In this document: in pieces, positions 61,894 through 64,000 of the stretch
How positions within the stretch are numbered: the stretch's first letter is position 1
Layout: each line of letters starts with the position of its first letter
Source of the DNA: an uncultured Prevotella sp.
GTDB taxonomy: Bacteria > Bacteroidota > Bacteroidia > Bacteroidales > Bacteroidaceae
DNA: 64,000 nt
Assembly (NCBI GenBank): GCA_945873145.1
Contig: CAMCBZ010000001.1
Span: forward strand, 1-64,000
Direction: 5' to 3'
The notes under the pieces: model-generated
The model's database searches: none
Seen by the model: only the letters and a program-made list of their open reading frames with translations
What the model was told of the DNA's origin: nothing
Made by a program: the position numbers and the translations under genes

Positions 61894-63360
61894 TTATTTA
61901 TTTGGTTGATATTCTTTTAGTGTGATGCTTTGTGCGATGACGTGTCGCATGTCCCAGATGTCCCCTACTCCACCGTTGGCCTTAGCCTGAAGCATGATGT
62001 TGCCGAGAGCAGTGCCTTCCTGCGGTCCGGCAAGCACGGTCACGCCGAGTGCGTCAGCGGTCATCTGGTTGAGATAAGCATTGAGGCTGCCCCCGCCGAT
62101 GATGTGCAGCGTGTCGATGGCGAACGGCGCGAAGTCCTGCAGCCAGCCAAAGACAGTCTTGTAGCGGTTGACGAGCGAGTCGAAAAGGCATCGGCACACC
62201 TGAGCCCGTGTCTCGGGAATGGGCTGATTGTGAGCCTCGCAGTAGTTGTGTATGGCCTGCAGCATAGAGTCCGGAGCAGCGAACATTGGGTCGTCGGGGT
62301 TGACAAGTGTGCGGTTTGGGGCCTCTTTCATGGCATCGTCCTGCAGGCGGATGTGTGCGAGTTCTGTAGTGATGCGCTGCTGTGCTTTCGCTTCATCATG
62401 TTCCTCAGCGAGAATCTGTTTCTTCCATTCACGTCGGCAGCACTCATACATCCACATGCCGCAGATATTCTTCAGGAAGCGTGTGGTGCCGTCTATGCCG
62501 CCCTCGTTGGTGAAGTTGCGTTTTTGGCTTTCAGTGTTGATGATAGCCTGAGGTGTCTCTATGCCCATGAGACTCCACGTGCCGCTGCTGAGATAGGCGA
62601 AATGCTCGTCCTTTGCAGGTACGGCAGCTACGGCGCTGGCAGTGTCGTGGCCGGCAACAGTGATCACGGGTACGTCTCCGAGTCCTGTGAGCTTCTGCAC
62701 TTCCGGCGTGAGCGTGCCGAGAACGGTGCCGGGCATAGCCATGGGGCCAAAGACGTTGCGGGGCAGTCCGAGTGCGCGGAGCAGTTCCTCGTCGAGGTCG
62801 CTGGTGGCGGGATTGAGCAACTGAGACGTTGAGGCCACGGTGTACTCGCAGACGGCTTTACCGGTGAGCATGTATCCGAGGGCGTCAGGAATGAAGAGAA
62901 TCTTCTTGGCAACCTTTAGTGCACTGCTATGGTGCTGTTCCATGGCATAGAGCTGGAAGAGGCTGTTGAAGTTCATAAACTGTATGCCAGTGCGCCGGTA
63001 GACTTCATCCTTGGGCATGCGGTCGTGGAAGAAGTGCTCCATCATGCCGTTGGTGTGTGGGTCGCGATAGGCGATGGGGTTGCCGAGCAGCGCGCCGTCG
63101 TCGCCGAAGAGCGCGAAGTCGCAGCCCCAGGTGTCGATGCCGATGCTCTGAATGTCGATGCCACGTTGTGCAGCGAGCTGCAGTCCGCGTATGATTTCGT
63201 TGTAGAGAGCGTAGAGATCCCAATAGAGATGTCCGCCCAAAGCGATGAGCGGATTGTCGAAACGGGTGAGTTCCTCAAGGGCGACACGGCCTTTGTCGAG
63301 TGTGCCGACGATGGTGCGTCCGGAGGTAGCTCCCAAGTCAATGGCTAAATAGTGTTTCAT
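61894..63360 (-). CDS. rhaB: Rhamnulokinase
   Basis: Phosphorylates L-rhamnulose. 488-residue FGGY-family kinase: N-terminal LAIDLGATSGRTIVGTL, IDTWGCDFALFGDDGALLGNP near residue 73, phosphate-binding VAGHDTASAVAAVPA near 234, LSSGTWSLMGIE, and the C-terminal IIGGGSLNAYLNQMTADALG. Starts within the 4-bp overlap with the AraC-type regulator gene, next to rhaA. Confidence 0.97.
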   Translation of the reverse strand: MKHYLAIDLGATSGRTIVGTLDKGRVALEELTRFDNPLIALGGHLYWDLYALYNEIIRGLQLAAQRGIDIQSIGIDTWGCDFALFGDDGALLGNPIAYRDPHTNGMMEHFFHDRMPKDEVYRRTGIQFMNFNSLFQLYAMEQHHSSALKVAKKILFIPDALGYMLTGKAVCEYTVASTSQLLNPATSDLDEELLRALGLPRNVFGPMAMPGTVLGTLTPEVQKLTGLGDVPVITVAGHDTASAVAAVPAKDEHFAYLSSGTWSLMGIETPQAIINTESQKRNFTNEGGIDGTTRFLKNICGMWMYECCRREWKKQILAEEHDEAKAQQRITTELAHIRLQDDAMKEAPNRTLVNPDDPMFAAPDSMLQAIHNYCEAHNQPIPETRAQVCRCLFDSLVNRYKTVFGWLQDFAPFAIDTLHIIGGGSLNAYLNQMTADALGVTVLAGPQEGTALGNIMLQAKANGGVGDIWDMRHVIAQSITLKEYQPNK

Positions 63361-64000
63361 CTTTTCTTTCGGAAATTGGCTGGTGTAATATGGTTTTTCT
63401 TTTTGAATGCAGCAGAGAAGTAGTCGGCATTGTCATAACCTACGCGGTCGGCAATCTCGGTGAGGCTGAGATCAGTGCCGACGAGCAGTTGTTTGCTGCG
63501 CTGAAGGCGGAGCTCCTGCAAGTACTGCAAAGGCGCATAGCCCGTGTATTCCTTGAAGAGTCGTCGGAACTTGGAGTATCCCATGTTGATGGCGTCAGCG
63601 ACATCTGTGGGTCCGATCTTCTGGCTGAACTTCTCGGTCATGATGATTTTTGCCTTATGGATGGCTTCCGCGGCCTGCTGATCCTCGAAGGTGTTGTGGC
63701 GGTTGAGGGCGAAGGCATAGCCTTGCAGCATGTTCGCCACGCCGCCGAGCATCTGTTGGAAACCTATGCCCTGCTCGCTTGCGATGGTGATGGCGTTGCG
63801 GTAGAGACGTACGATGTCCTCGTTGAGCCCCACATGAAAGATCGGTTCACGTGGCAGGAAGAAGCTATTGCTCACGCGGCTGTCGATGTTCAGTCCCTTG
63901 AATCCTATCCAGTATTCGTCCCATCCGGTGGCTTCGTCGGGCTGGTAGCTGTGCCACTCCCCGGGGAAGAGCAGAAACATGTCGCCCTCCCCTACCGTTG
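63357..64000 (-). CDS. AraC family regulator of the rha operon (5' truncated)
   Basis: Transcription regulator whose N-terminus lies beyond the window edge; the frame is open to 63998 (reading TVGEGDMFLLFPGEWHSY). The visible 214 residues hold the end of a cupin sugar-sensing domain and a C-terminal AraC-type double helix-turn-helix (GPTDVADAINMGYSKFRRLFKEYTG, LLVGTDLSLTEIADRVGYDN then ADYFSAAFKKK). It overlaps rhaB by 4 bp and so is the first visible gene of the operon it probably activates in response to rhamnose. An ATG at 63980 cuts into the cupin motif and is not the true start. Confidence 0.93.
   Translation of the reverse strand, partial: TVGEGDMFLLFPGEWHSYQPDEATGWDEYWIGFKGLNIDSRVSNSFFLPREPIFHVGLNEDIVRLYRNAITIASEQGIGFQQMLGGVANMLQGYAFALNRHNTFEDQQAAEAIHKAKIIMTEKFSQKIGPTDVADAINMGYSKFRRLFKEYTGYAPLQYLQELRLQRSKQLLVGTDLSLTEIADRVGYDNADYFSAAFKKKNHITPANFRKKR

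Overview
The window looks like a chromosomal piece of a Prevotella-type Bacteroidales (Prevotellaceae; species not determined). The evidence is a fused SecDF, a PorZ-like type IX secretion protein, a SusC/SusD pair, the Bacteroidetes-style glycogen cluster (GH57, GT4-type synthase, debranching enzyme), near absence of Shine-Dalgarno sites, and many promoters of the Bacteroidales form TTG-N19/20-TAnnTTTG. Most genes are moderately GC-rich. Islands at about 2.4-3.4, 30.1-31.2 and 54.9-58.4 kb are visibly AT-richer.

Layout. 0-3.5 kb: 3' part of secDF, an ADP-ribosylglycohydrolase divergent from a DUF3791-DUF3990-DUF3791 module, tRNA-Arg(CCT). 3.7-7.5 kb: trpS and a three-gene surface-decoration operon (HisC/CobD-like PLP enzyme, LicC-like nucleotidyltransferase, LicD). 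8-15.8 kb: leuS-yitT-rdgB, then porZ-like and a GT-C membrane protein. 16-18.4 kb: ahpC-ahpF behind an OxyR-type operator. 18.5-21 kb: a helix-turn-helix-like gene broken by an in-frame stop, then a GT9/DUF4254 operon. 21.2-24 kb: acpP-fabF-rnc. 24.0-24.6 kb: an 18-copy heptamer array beside eight DnaA-box-like sites, a strong candidate replication origin, followed by nadA. 25.6-32.3 kb: small housekeeping genes (trmH family, sufE, U32 peptidase), a papain-like lipoprotein and a mosaic secreted protein, interspersed with CCTCACCCCC palindromic repeats. 32.4-37.2 kb: mutS, a secreted YhcH-family protein, a VapE-like ATPase. 37.3-37.6 kb: a candidate small RNA with its own promoter and terminator. 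37.8-50.4 kb: an alpha-glucan region, with glycogen operon (GH133, GT4, GH57) divergent from susC-susD-GH13. 50.6-54.9 kb: miaA, an AAA-ATPase/nuclease-like protein, a type B carboxylesterase. 55.1-58.4 kb: three CPBP (Abi) membrane proteases around two tiny double-glycine-leader peptides and a third small hydrophobic peptide, a probable bacteriocin/immunity locus. 58.7-64 kb: rhamnose operon rhaD-rhaT-rhaA-rhaB with an AraC-type regulator running off the window.

The most novel-looking items are the CPBP/double-glycine peptide locus, the ADP-ribosyltransferase-like DUF3990 module facing an ADP-ribosylglycohydrolase, the putative oriC with heptad repeats, the orphan small RNA whose UAGGUUU motifs complement the susC leader, and two inverted copies of a composite intergenic element 35 kb apart. 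No CRISPR array, rRNA, insertion sequence or prophage was recognised.
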